NCBI GenBank assembly: GCA_020091685.1
Contig: CM034603.1
Span: 38,168,310 to 38,232,309, forward strand
Reading direction: 5' to 3'
Length of the DNA: 64,000 nt
Source: Lutjanus erythropterus
Lineage: Eukaryota > Chordata > Actinopteri > Lutjaniformes > Lutjanidae
Below the pieces are notes generated by a model. That model did not search any database, was not told the DNA's origin, and worked only from the letters and a program-made list of their open reading frames with translations. Positions 25,651-37,280 of the stretch are shown one piece after another. Within the stretch, counting starts at the first letter, position 1; the number at the start of each line of letters is the position of its first letter. The position numbers and the translations under genes were made by a program.

Positions 25651-25911
25651 TGATGTGTGGAACGACCGTCACGACAGCTGATTCAATGTAGCAGGAAAGT
25701 TCATTTAGAGAACTTACTGCTCGTGACTGAGCGGCGACTTAAAACAGGCTGAACCCTGACTGCAACTCTGGAGCCAGTCATAACCAGGCACACAGAGACA
25801 AAATCAAACACCAGCACCAGCTAAATCCAAAGTTAAGTAAAATATTCACGGGGCCGGTAGATTTGCTTCACTGTGCAGCCAAAAAACCAATTGGCTGGTG
25901 GACAAAAAAAG

Positions 25912-26183
25912 TTAAAGCTACTACGAAGAACTTTCATATTTTGTTGATTTTGGAGCCCCCTGTGGACAAAAGCAGCAGCAGTGTTTTTACCATAATAACC
26001 ACAAAATATTACATTAAAAATGATCTCAATAGCAGAAAAACCTTTTTAAATTGCTAAGATAATCCTCACTGTAACTGACTGTGAAAATGTAAACACTCAC
26101 TCCATCTCGTTAGTTTCATCTGATTTTGTACGTAGGTCACATAGAGGCATCATGACAAGTTAAAAACTCTTTTTAGCAGCTTT
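25912..26183 (-). mobile_element. family F TIR element, second copy
   Basis: Inverted relative to the copy at 10818: the reverse strand carries 'gatgcctctatgtgacctac' and ends in 'aaagctgct'. Starts 'ttaaagctacta'. About 270 bp, non-coding. Confidence 0.78.
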
Positions 26184-27881
26184 GATTTTGGACGCCGGTA
26201 AAAGGATAAAATAAATTGAGTAAAAAATATATGCAAAATGTAATATTTTTAAAATAACTAATAAAAACAGATAAGATTTAAATAAGTGATTAAAAGGATT
26301 AATAAAACAGATGGAATTGAGCCTGACTCAAGGCGTTCAGACTAGATTGGGTTATTTTTTCTAAATTTCATCAGACTTGACTGAGTCAGATTTGATTTTT
26401 TCTTTAGTTATCAATGTCTCGCTGTCGTACTTGCCATCTCTTCCGATTTCCCCGGGAGACTTTTTTTTAGTGCTTCCTCCCAACATCCTATCCTAACATC
26501 CTGTTTCTTGCTCTGTGCATTGTATATAAACCACATGACAAACAAAAGTCCACTGTTTCCACCCGGACAACAACACGGCTACACCAAAGCAGACTTCTTG
26601 GAAAAAAAATGTCTTGTTTCTTGTACAAAGTTTTAAAGGAACATGTTGGGAATTTTGTAAAATCTGCTATGTCAATTTTCTTTTAGGGGCAGAGGGGAAA
26701 AAGAAATGATTTTCTTCACCACCTTCACGAAACTCACAGGTCGGAGCGTTAACATCGTTCCACAGCAGCCACACCGACGAGGCTGATTACAGATGTGTGT
26801 CTCCGCACTTTTCTGTTTAACGGCCTCATGAGCGCAGGCATCCGCTGATGCCGATTATCTCAAAATGCCAGATAATCGTCCGACTGATAAATCTGTCTAA
26901 CATTATTCTTGATAGATCTGGTCATTTGTTTAAATGTGACGTTATCCCAATTTAACCTCCAGGAGAAACAACCCGGAGGCTGAATCATCTGTCAAGTTGC
27001 CAAGAACGAGTGTGAGAGAACGTAATGACGAGGAGATTAAACAAAAAGTCTGTCTTCAAAACGACCAAAGAAAAAAGTGTTTAAGAGTGTGACCGATACA
27101 TAAGAAGAAGAATCAGCTGCACTTAAAAACAGATTTGGACCAGCTCCAAAAATGTGAGATATAATGGAAGTTTTTCATATTTCACTTGACTTCACCGGTG
27201 AAAATGCTTCACAGAAGAATTTATCTATCTTATGCTTCACTTACAGTATGTTCAAGGGAACTCTGCCAACAGTCTGATTAAAGGTTTATTTTCTTTAAAA
27301 TTAAGTTTTCTATAAACAGGTGTAGGAAAAAGGCACCAAGAGATTTTCTTGTAATCTGTCATTTTGTATCAGGCAGTATTAGCAGACACTTTTAACCAAA
27401 TCATGACTCATGTTTTTGAAAACAATGCACATCACACGTCTGTCAGTTTCTGAGTTTTATTTCAGCAGCATCATTACGATACTGCAGATAACAGTAGTAA
27501 ATTAAATACTTTTTGAAGTAGATTGCTACATTTTAGCTGTTCCTGCTCACCAAGCTGGTGTCATAAGAAAATTATAAAAAAAAATGAATTAAGCCCCTAA
27601 AAGCTGCACACAGCACAGTGTGAACATTTAAAATCTGCAAAGTGAACCTGAAACAGACAGAGTTAACAATGAGAAGTCAGAAGCAATACTGCAGATTGTG
27701 AGAATTCTCATTATGTGTTAGCACTGAGCTACCAAATACCCAGAATTACTTGCCAGTTTCTCAAAATGGTTGACACTAGCAACCATTACTGTTGAGCCGT
27801 GGACTTCTATTACATAAATATCTTGTTCAAGGTATTTCTAAATCATAGACAATTTTGTAAACGTGGATCAGCCTGAAAACT

Positions 27882-28013
27882 AGAGCTGCAACAATTAATC
27901 AAATATAAATCGATTATTTAACTAATCACCAACTACACTGATTATCGATTAATTAATGGATGAATAATTGACAGATTAATCGAGAGTAAAACTAATCCAT
28001 AGTTGCAGCCCTT
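27882..28013 (+). mobile_element. family A TIR element, internally deleted
   Basis: Only the two ends remain: 'agagctgcaacaattaatc' at the left and 'agttgcagccct' at the right, about 130 bp. The inverted ends are very clear here: 'agagctgcaac' versus 'agttgcagccct'. Confidence 0.8.
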
Positions 28014-28971
28014 CTGAAAACTGTCCTGAATTCAATATGTGAAAGAAGAAAACACATCCTGCTGTTTCCCTGATCTCCCCTCACTATCCCTGCCTGGAAT
28101 CTGCACCCCAGCATTCCAGGACTTCCCTGAAATTCCAGCACTGACTGAAACCTCACTGGCTATAAATAGAGCCGGCCTGTCCTCCCAGCATCCTTTGCTG
28201 CAGCTGGGAATGAAGTGTAACAGAGATGAGACGATGAAGAAGAAGCATTAGTGACAAGTCATTTCATGGCCTCTGAGTCCGTTGTCGTGGTGATAAATAT
28301 ACATCAGAGGTGCTGTAAATCTTTTTGTTGGGGACGAACAGGAGGCCAGCCGTCCTGCATTTTACTATCACCCCCCCCCCCGTTACAGAAAGCCTCACTA
28401 AATCTGCCCTTGTCCTTCTCCGCAGGTTCAACCCCCTCCTCCTCCTCCTCCATTTTCCTGCCGTCAGGATTTTCTTTGTCGGCATTCATCTCCTGTGTTG
28501 CCATGGCGCTGCTAAGGAGAGCGAGCGAGAGGCGGAGGAAGAGAGATGAAAAAATGAAAGGAATAATAAAAAAAGAGGAGTGTACAGTACGTCCTCCCAG
28601 CCTTCAATGTCTTTGTGGGATGTGAGGATCCATTCATTGCGTTATCGCGGCGGAGGTGTTGGAGATAGCTGCCTGCTGACGTCAGGCCCGGGACGGGGCG
28701 GCTGCCGCACATCAAGCGTGGAGGAAACAATGAAGAGCAGGATGTGGAGATTTCTCCACCAAAGAGTGTCACCGTGAGGAGAAACCTTGGCGCCTGAGCG
28801 GGTGATTTTACCGGTGAAGTGATGGTGTGAAGGTCCTGCTCCGTCCAGCTGATCTGTGTTTAGTCTGACGTGAAGTACGACAGTTGATTATATTCCATCT
28901 CTGCACAGCTCAGAGTTCCTCTACATCACAACTACAGTCATTTCAGAACATGTGAGATGTGCTGATACAGT

Positions 28972-29580
28972 AGGGCTGGACATTATATCCATATTATATC
29001 ATGATATGTCATGAGTGTTGTCTTCTCCTGGTTTTAAAGGCTGCATGAAAAGTAAAGTCATGTCTTTTTTTAACTTAACAGAATGTCCTGTTCTATTATT
29101 TGCCTCTACCCTCAATTCATTATTTCCACAACATTACTAATGATCATTTATCAAAATATCTTGACATCATCTTGGACGCTGGGAAACTCTGATCAACATT
29201 TTCTGATATTTTATGGACCAAACAACTTGATTGATAAGTGGAGAAAATGACTGACAGATTGATCAACAATGAAAATGAAAACGATGCGGGCCTCTTTGCT
29301 CCACATGTTTGGACCTATTTCTCACCAGACAAGTTTGGAACAGGATTAATTCAGCGATCAATTGATTAAAAAAAACTGATTAATCGATAATGAAAATAAC
29401 TGTTAGCTGCAGCCCTAAAAAATATTGTGACATTTGATTTTGTCACTCAGTGATAATACAACAAACTCATTTTATCACCTTAGCTGGAGAACACACCATG
29501 CAGTCAGTCACAACCAAATAATATGATCAATAATCGATATTGATTGAAACTTCACTGTCATGACAGGATTTCCAGCTATA
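28972..29580. mobile_element. family C repeat with family A inserted
   Basis: Left part 'gggctggacattatatcc' with 'atcatgatatgtcatgag'; right part 'attttgtcactcagtgataa', 'acaacaaactcattttatca' and 'tgatcaataatcgatattga'. The middle (about 29170-29417) is family A. The right part matches 47466-47530 and 47930-48030, where family A also splits it. This shows insertion of A into C. Confidence 0.6.
29170..29417 (+). mobile_element. family A TIR element, nested
   Basis: 'caacattttctgatattttatggacc' region through 'gaaaataactgttagctgca'. First end missing; a partial inner duplication ('gaaaatgaaaacgatgc') suggests rearrangement. Confidence 0.65.
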
Positions 29581-29929
29581 TCGTCCGTAAGGTAAGGTAA
29601 CAAGCCCCTCCTCTTCCTCTCAGAGGTCAGTCTGCTGGTTCTTAACACAGACGACGGGTACACACACAAAATATTCTGGTTTTGTCTTTATTCTGAAAAA
29701 GACTTTTATCTAAGACGATTACATGAATAATCTGTGGCTGAACTGGACTAAGATGCAAAATACAAAACTAATATTCAATGATTTGTTCTTTTTTTACAGT
29801 TCAGCCTACATGAGTTTGTTTTATCAATAAGACTCAGGTTTTAATGACTTTCGTCATTATAAATGATGTGAGAACATCAGATCTTCACAGTCAGAGAAAG
29901 TCGATTCTACATAAATACCATCAGTCAGA

Positions 29930-30500
29930 ATATTTCAAACGCAGCCTTCATTTCTATGCTGATGACGCCGTCATCTACAGCTCCACATCCACTCCCCCAT
30001 CACTCTGAGGCCTTCGACAATATGTCTCTGATAGATCACAAGAACAGCTCTGTCAACTGCAACTTGTTCTAAATGCAGACAGAACAAAACACATGTTCTT
30101 CACCACCTCAGAAACAGCAAGAACAGCACGGTCTGAGAAAATTCTAACGAGAAGTGGTCGACAAATTGGGTTGATATCCACTTTTAAATATGTAGGACTC
30201 TTAACTGATGATGTCTTTTAAAGAGCACACTCAGCATGTTGAAAAAAAGCTGAAGCTGTTTTTAGGATTTTACTCCAGAGAGTGAGTCTTGCTTTTGTTT
30301 TTGTGTGAAACAGGAACTGGTTGAATCAACCTTTTTATCTGTTCCTGACTGTGTTGACGTGTCGAATCTTCACATGCTGCTCAGTGTGTATCACAGGGCG
30401 CTGAGGTTCATTACAAACTGTGGTTCTCTTACTCAGCATTGTGCATTTTACTCCAAACTGACTCGGTCTTCGTAACGTGTCCATCGACTCGCCTCAGTGA
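29930..30500 (+). mobile_element. decayed LINE reverse-transcriptase fragment
   Basis: The plus strand encodes, in pieces, the palm motif HFYADDAVIYSS, then LQLVLNADRTKHMFF, FKYVGLLTDDVF and KKLKLF, and residues resembling the usual RT 3' end (ALRFITNCG-like, then LTQHCAFYSKLTRS). This order and the YADD box are those of non-LTR retrotransposon reverse transcriptase. Stops (for example after SLPSL-like residues near 29990-30010) and frame changes show it is dead. The clade cannot be set. Confidence 0.8.
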
Positions 30501-31294
30501 TATAGCTTGTTAGCTAGCTTACACTTAAAAACCAAGACAACTCTGTGTGGAATCTGCAGGATTCCAGAATCGACAACAAAAATATGGCTTGAATGTCAGC
30601 GTTTCCCAAACATTCATTTATCTGTGGCGACCCGAAGTTGTGCTCTTCTCTCAGTCATCTCTGGAAGGGAACCTATTACTTGCAAAACTCTTATCTTATG
30701 ATCTTTCACAGTTCTGGGGTTCCCTTCTGGACACGACCCCCTCTGTGTCCGTCTCTCACAAACTTGTGTGAAAGAATTTCAAAACCTGAGTTGTATTTTT
30801 GAGCAACAGGTTGATTAACTGTTTCAATAATCGATGGCTAATCGACTCTCAAAATAGCTGTTAGTTGCAATAACAATGATAAACCTCGTGTTCTCTTCAG
30901 AACCTGTGACAAAAGAAAAAAAAGATTGATGGAACTTGTGGGAAGCTACGATGACTGGTCAAAGTTCCTGAGAATTTGTGCAGAATTGGTTGAATTTGTG
31001 TTAATTGTTGAGATTGCAACTTCCTTGAGGGACTGACAAAACATTTGAAACGTTCTTTAAATGAAGTCATAAAACCACAGAAACAAACAAGCTACAGACG
31101 CAGCTTCACAGCAGGATCAGGTGTGGAAAACAGCTTCAACTGAGGATTTTCTCACCGGGACTTATGAGAATATAAAGAGAAGAGAAACTTATAATCTAAA
31201 TATGATAAATTGTAAACAATATGACACACAATACGACTGATATATTATTCAGATTATTTTTTCCCAGCAGCACTCGAGTGATACTGATGTTCAG

Positions 31295-31308
31295 GCTACC
31301 ATGGCAAC
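31295..31308. promoter_or_regulatory. near-match RFX X-box
   Basis: GCTACCATGGCAAC, one base off GTNRCCNNRGYAAC (C at position 2). It lies 35 bp downstream of the donor of the 150-nt cassette exon. Confidence 0.3.
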
Positions 31309-31342
31309 AGCACAAAGTGGTGGTGGGAGGGGGGTGTTTTAC

Positions 31343-31492
31343 CTGAATAGGGGGGTAGGGGTTGGAGGAGCAGGAGGCGAGGGGGCTGTCCTCGCCGTGG
31401 GGATAGAGGGTGGAGGGCGTAGGGGAGGGGAGCTCCGGGAGGTGCTGTCCTAACGCTGAAGAACCGTCAAAGATGCACTCCAGAGATGCTAC
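31343..31492 (-). CDS. dlg1: dlg1 candidate 50-residue Pro/Ser-rich cassette exon
   Basis: 150-nt open exon in phase 0 in and out. Its acceptor CCTGTAG follows a strong pyrimidine tract (CTTCCCTCCCCTCCTC), and its donor is CAG/GTAAAA. It reads VASLECIFDGSSALGQHLPE then LPSPTPSTLYPHGEDSPLAS and CSSNPYPPIQ. Placement between the KYR exon and the I1B insert, matching phase and GC-rich third positions make it a real exon in my reading. I do not recall this insert in the main human DLG1 isoforms, where HISPIK runs directly into PTEAVLPS. It would lengthen the flexible linker before PDZ1, with SP/TP sites that could be phosphorylated and two cysteines. Confidence 0.75.
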
Positions 31493-33610
31493 CTACAGGA
31501 TAGAGGAGGGGAGGGAAGACGGAGTCTCGGAGAGGTCAAAATACAGCAAAGGCAAAGCAGGAGAGAGACAGAAGTCAGACAGAGAGACGGGGGTGAGAGA
31601 CGGTGAGAATGGCTGAGCAGAGAAGAGGTGGAGGGGATGTTTTCCTCGAATGTTTTGGATGCTGACCAGATGTTCTGAAACTAGTTTTCCGTTTGTCAGA
31701 GTGGGAGCCTTTTGGAGAAATTTACGATTTTATTTTGAACAGTGTGACAGAAATTTAAAAAAGCATCAGGATCATCTCTGTCAGATCATCCAGGACCAAA
31801 ACATGAGTTCTCAGGTCTGAATGCTGCAGGAACACATTCATGAATATGAACTACAGGAAGCTGAGACACACGACAGCAGACGACATGTGAACACGACAAC
31901 ATGAGTCTGTCAACCTGAGACGACTGGCGCTTTCTTTAATCAGAGGTAAGAAAACAAATACGTACAAAAACTAATCAATAAACTTCATTATCAACCACAG
32001 ATTACCACAGTAACATAAACCAAAATATTAAACTAAATCAACACTGGGTCATTTCTAAAATACAGAACTAAAGACCGACAAAGATTGGTTTGTATTGTGA
32101 TAAAAACTTTTGCAGGGACACCTTTAATTTAAGAAAGGACAGTGTGCAATGACACTGATCATTTACATGAAATGAAAACATGGTTGCACCAGATTTAGCG
32201 AGACGCTAATTTCCATCTGTCATCCTGCACATAACAAGTGGACGCAAGAAACTACAATTTAAGTGCAATGCATGTTTTTTCCTCTTATAGCAGAATAGGC
32301 CTGGAGAATATAGCTGATAAAATTGTCTTAATATTAACACAAATGACACAATATTATCCTCAAAGGTTCAATCAGTAGGACACAGACCAGATCAGTGTTG
32401 TCCACCTCTGGGTTTGGACAGCAGTGGACAGGATGATCTGTCCAAGTCTTTCAGACTTTTAAGTTGTGAGTCTTCCTCTCAGACGTCAGTTTGTCGTCTC
32501 ACCACAGGGTGGCAGCAGAGCTCCACTGTGCTCTGAGCAGTCTGAACACATTAGTCCTGTTTACCCGCCGTTAATCTGATCTCATGTACTCCGTTACCAT
32601 GACCACCACAGCATGAAAATGTTTAAACCCCTGTGAAAAAACAGATCTCAGCTAATCGGCAGATTGGATTAATCAACTCCAAACACTGACGCAGAGACAG
32701 CTCTGTTTGTTTGTTGTTTGTTTGCTTGTTTTTCTGCAGAGACACACACCACCTCACAAATCAACTGGAACCAAAGAGGAAAAATTTGTCTCAACACCTT
32801 CATTCAGCAGCCACATCATGTTTCACTTCATATCTTCAGTTTAATATTCAGGCTGTAGAGCCGTCGTGGGAGAAACCGGATCGAAAGGCACAAGAAGACT
32901 TTGTCCATGTCTTCTGTTCCTCAGGGAACATAAAGACCTCAGTAAGTTACTTAAGTTTAACAAGAGCCAACTAATGGAAATTACTGACTGGAAAACAAGA
33001 ACAGAGTCAAAAACTAAATTAAAAAGATTTAGACTCTTTTCCACTCTCCTTTGTTTTATCAGGCAAAAACAACACTTTAAATTTGTTTAAATGTCTCCTA
33101 AAAACACATTATTAATCATTTGTTTTTCCTAAAGGGGGCCCTGCAGAGTTTTCTTCCATATTAAGCACTAACAGAGGTTTGAACCTCCACAAATTGCTTT
33201 TGTCATTTATATTCTGTGTTTTTACTGCATTTGTCTGGAATTAGATGTTTTAAATTGCATTTTATTGGAATACACTGTGACTTATTAACTTGTTGGTATT
33301 TGTGCAACATCATCCATCAATTATTTTTCAACTAATTTATTAAATGTGTAGTTGGTAAAATGTCACAATTACAAATGTCCATCACAGGTTCCCAAAACAT
33401 AAAAAAGGAGTCTTAATGTAACTCCAGTGACTTCAAATGAAGCTACAGGATGTAACGTTTCTGCATCAAAACACTCAATCTATATTATATAAATGTTTCC
33501 AGCAATGTTCAAACCAGAGAAATGCTTATTAGCTGCTAGTTGCTATAACCTCAGAGGAAATATGAGATTCACTGGATACATCAGAACGTGACTAAAGATA
33601 ACATGTAACC

Positions 33611-33859
33611 ATTGATTAATTATTTAATTATTTATTTATTCTCAATAGTAGTAGCTTGTTTTCAAATGTCAGAAAATGGCAAAAAAATGCCACGATGATA
33701 TCCTAAATGATAAGATATTCAGTTTACAGTCGGAGAGGAGGAAAGTAACCAGAAAATAGTCACTCACAGAATTTGGACATTTTTCTTCTTAAAAAGTATT
33801 GCAATAGTCAGCAATTCATGTTATGATTGATTAGCAATTGATTAATTGTAGCAGCTCTA
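33611..33859 (-). mobile_element. family A TIR element
   Basis: Reverse copy: 'aaatgtcagaaaatggc', 'gatattcagtttacagtc' and 'gattaattgtagcagctcta' at the end. Confidence 0.8.
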
Positions 33860-34243
33860 AATGTGAATACATCTTTAAGTTGTCCATGAATAAGATTTAT
33901 GTCTGAGTTGTGTCAGATAGATTTTATTCAGCTATGGTGGATGTTTAAACAATGAAGACAACAACTCCCATGATCCCACGCTACTTCACAACATCATCAA
34001 ACTGTCTTTTGCTACTGTTTTAAAGTAAGAGAGACCCCTACTGGCAGAACTTACACATTGAGCACTTAAATAAAGTTGGGACAAACTCCAAAAACACTGG
34101 ATCCTACAGTTCCCAAAATGCACCTGCAGTGTCTTTCATTAGAGCCTCCCTGCCTGATAAAAAGCTGTCTAATCCTGACCAGCAAACTGAGTCCTTGTTT
34201 AACAAACACCCAGAAACTGAAATGGATCCAGTTCACACTGATA

Positions 34244-34244
<1 letters not shown>

Positions 34245-34282
<38 letters not shown>
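34245..34282. repeat. (CA)n microsatellite
   Basis: About 38 bp. Confidence 0.95.
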
Positions 34283-35254
34283 AGCGTGATCTGAGCAGCG
34301 ACAGACACAAACGCAGCAGCAGCTGACAGGAGCAGCATGGAGGACGGCATGAACAGGAAACAGAGTCATGTGACCGACCGGGACGGCGCCAAATTCTCCA
34401 GGTTGAGCTTCCAGGAAGTCTGGTCCTGTTCTGGTTTTGATCAACAGCCTGACGACGACGGCAGACAGCTGCTCATCGTGTCACATCAGCGAAGGTAACA
34501 GACCAATAAAAACACTGCAAGAAAGATATTTACTGACTGGAAACACGGTGTCTGACTGTCAGTAAACGCACCACAAACTGAGGTCATGAGAACAGGAACA
34601 GGCTGTGATGGATGACACCTCAGGGATCTTTCAGTCACTCAGTGGCTCATAAAACCTGCTGAAAATCTGAATTCTCCTTCTTAAGGCAAGAATTTTATTC
34701 TAGTTTTTGTCTTTTGCCGTGGCATCAAATTAGATATTGAGAATCATAGAAATTAACTTCACTGGTATCGACATATGACATCCTTACTTGGAATTATAAG
34801 CTTCTATCTGACATTTTTGACAAAACTGAGTTATTCACATATTCTCATCAAATGTCTAGACTGTGGAAACCAGAAATATTTTATGACCCACCCACTTTTT
34901 TTAGCCATACGAGAGGATGTAACACTGAAACACAGAGAGCTGAGACGTTCTCTGTTCACTGATTGTGGTGCGACTCCTCCTCTTAAAGTGCATGCAGTTT
35001 GTGCTGGTTTGAGACAATTTCAATTCCCAATTAATTGACAGAGAAATCAGTCAGAAGGAACCGCAGTTCCCTGCCTTTGTTGGACACACAGCCACCGTAA
35101 AAGTCATGAAGAAGAAGTTTTGAATTCTCAAAATTCTTCCCATAATCAAAGTTATGAGCCACTCAGTGACAAAAGTCAGAGTTAAGAGAGATTCAACACT
35201 GTAATGTGCAGTATGACAGTCCTACACCCAGACTGGTACCAAACTGAAGTCCTG

Positions 35255-35272
35255 CTAGCGCCCCCTGGAGGC
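35255..35272 (-). promoter_or_regulatory. CTCF-like motif
   Basis: Reverse strand reads GCCTCCAGGGGGCGCTAG, close to the CCACCAGGGGGCGC-type CTCF core. Fish repeats often carry this word, so occupancy is not assured. Confidence 0.35.
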
Positions 35273-35728
35273 TGCAGTGTTCATTACAACCACAATACTA
35301 ACAACATTATTTATTCAGAGGTGAAGTTTGTGATACAGGAACACTCACTCACTGAGAAACTACTTCTTTAAGTTTTTAGCTGCTAAAAAAGTGATTTTAT
35401 TTGTGAATTAAATGTTGAAACTGATTAAAGAAGTGCCACAAGTAACTTCTGCTGGTTGAAATTTAAGCACAGTCCACATTAAAGTATATTTATCTGTCAA
35501 ACATGACATCTTGAACACAGTTTTTTTCTGTTGGAGTTTTTTTGGGGTCAAACAGAAACCTGACTGGAGGAATTTGACTGGTGACGTGTTTATGTGTGTG
35601 TGATGGCATCGTGACAGGACACAGGTATGATGAGCAGGAACAGGTACAGGTGAGAGCGTCAGAGCAGCTTCAGTGCTTTAAATGAACCACATGAAGGCAG
35701 CAGAGACAAGCAACAGCACTCATCCTCC

Positions 35729-35731
<3 letters not shown>

Positions 35732-35760
<29 letters not shown>

Positions 35761-35761
35761 T
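35732..35761. repeat. (GT)n microsatellite
   Basis: About 30 bp. Confidence 0.95.
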
Positions 35762-36642
35762 GACTGACAGATGGACAGAAATATTTTCTTTTATAAATAC
35801 ACACATGAGCAGACACAGTCAGACAGACAGACAAAGAGAGAATAAGAAACAAAGAGATAAACAGGTAGAGAAATGTTTGACTTTACTGGCATCTGAACCT
35901 CTTGTACTTACTGTACATACATGTTTGAATTAATAGACATTTTCACACCAAATTATACAGATAGAGGTAACTAGGTAAAACATACTGCTGTTGTTTTTTG
36001 CTGAGTTTCTTGACAAAGTAATGAAAGATTCCAACCAGAAAGAAAACAAGCAGAAGCAACAATTTATCAATTTGTGAAGGAAGTCCTTCAAGTGTTTGAT
36101 CAGACTGAAGGTACAACAAACTGGTCTGAAGTCTGAAGATGCTGGAGGTTGGTTCAGGTGGTTCTCATCATCAGTTCCTAACAGAGTAAACAATTCAGGA
36201 TTTTGCAGGCTGTTTTTGGGACTGCTGCTGCCTAAAATGCCTGATTTCATGTCAGATTTTCTAAAAGCATGTTGCACTGTTTTTAGACACTGTAACATGC
36301 ATCTGCAAGTGAAAACTGCAAAGGAAAGCTGAGACTTGTTTTTGTATAATTCATTAAAATCATTTCTTCCAGGAAGAACAACACCACACCCTGTTCTGAG
36401 GGTTATAAGAAACTTTAAAGAGATGAAAATCTTCTAAATATTCCGATTTTTGCCAAAAAAAAAGTTCTCGCCATTTAAAAAAGAGTAAATTACTCATCTT
36501 CTATTCAACACCTGACAGATATGAAGATTTAAAGTGGAAGACATGTTGAATAATAATGTTTAATAATGCCAGTAAAGTCGTTCATTAGAGAGAAGAACAA
36601 ACCAAGAAGGAAAGAGAAAACGGAGGCGACTCTCCGTCCTAC

Positions 36643-36807
36643 CTTCATGGGTGAGATGTGAGCGTGGGTGACGTATCCGTGCACATTCTCGATCTGGGAC
36701 AGGTTCTTCTCTGCTACCTGGACCAGCTCTGCTCCCCCCGCCTCCTCCGTGAGCTGAGGGGAGCTCTGGTCCTGGGGGGACGAGTCCTCATCGTGGTGCC
36801 TGTACTT
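36643..36807 (-). CDS. dlg1: dlg1 KYR exon, first exon common to isoforms from the upstream start
   Basis: 165-nt exon with acceptor CTTACAG and donor GTAGGA; phase 0 in and out. It encodes KYRHHDEDSSPQDQSSPQLT, then EEAGGAELVQVAEKNLSQIE and NVHGYVTHAHISPMK. Human DLG1 has KYRYQDEDTPPQEH... and [25 protein letters not shown] in the same place (recalled), so the match is clear. In DLG genes this exon accepts either the L27-containing amino terminus or a short cysteine-bearing one. HISPMK is a likely SP phosphorylation site. The neighbouring exon 3' to it is either the 50-residue cassette or the I1B insert; both fit in phase. Confidence 0.95.
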
Positions 36808-37040
36808 CTGTAAGACACAAACAGAAGAATACACTCAGTCAAACTACTGAACTGCTGCTGCTGCTGCTGCTGCTGGGGTTACAGAGGGTGTTAAAGCCCT
36901 GAACTCTGACTGACAGGTAGAGGCTGCTGTCACTTTAAAGAACCAGGTGATGATTCCACCTCGTTCCACCTTTGTTTTTTGTTGATTTTTGTTTATATAA
37001 AACCATGTTGGACAAACATGAACACACAGAATCGTAGGCT

Positions 37041-37280
37041 GGATGAGCACAATTAATCTAAATTTTATCAAAATCGTAATATGGCTTCCTGCAATTTTCA
37101 AAGAGCAGGAGGTTCAATATTTGTTAAAGGCAAAATGTGTCAAAAAAATTGTAAATAAATGAATATGATGAAACAGAGATGTTCAGATTCTACACTTAAA
37201 CATTCCTGCAAAAAAATCACACCATAGTCATTTTACCATGTTCTTCAATAAAAATAAAAATATTGATGTAAAAATTATGA
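37041..37280 (+). mobile_element. family B TIR element, 5' part
   Basis: 'gagcacaattaatctaaatt', 'caaaatcgtaatatggc', 'gttcaatatttgttaaaggc' and 'tagtcattttaccatg' in the order seen in the full copy at 63049. The right end is lost. Confidence 0.75.

Larger units (their letters stand above)
24817..31342. other. intron region upstream of the basic-leader exon
   Basis: Beyond the GC-rich block it holds a family F element (25912-26183), unique blocks at about 26730-27050 and 28060-28860 (with a TGACGTCA cAMP-response palindrome at 28677-28684 and CTATAAATAG at 28160-28169), a family A copy (27882-28013), a composite repeat (28972-29580) and a LINE fragment (29930-30500). No exon recognised. Confidence 0.6.
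31493..36642. other. intron between KYR exon and 50-residue cassette
   Basis: 5.15 kb. Contains a block with a retrotransposon-3'-end look (about 32840-33300, class unknown), a family A copy (33611-33859), (CA)n at 34245-34282, (GT)n at 35732-35761, and two CTCF-like words (32502-32515, 35255-35272). No exon recognised. Confidence 0.6.

Noticed and set aside
36841-36880. CTG repeat next to the KYR exon as a coding repeat
   Set aside because: It lies upstream of the acceptor in the intron, about 40-60 bp away, and is outside the reading frame.
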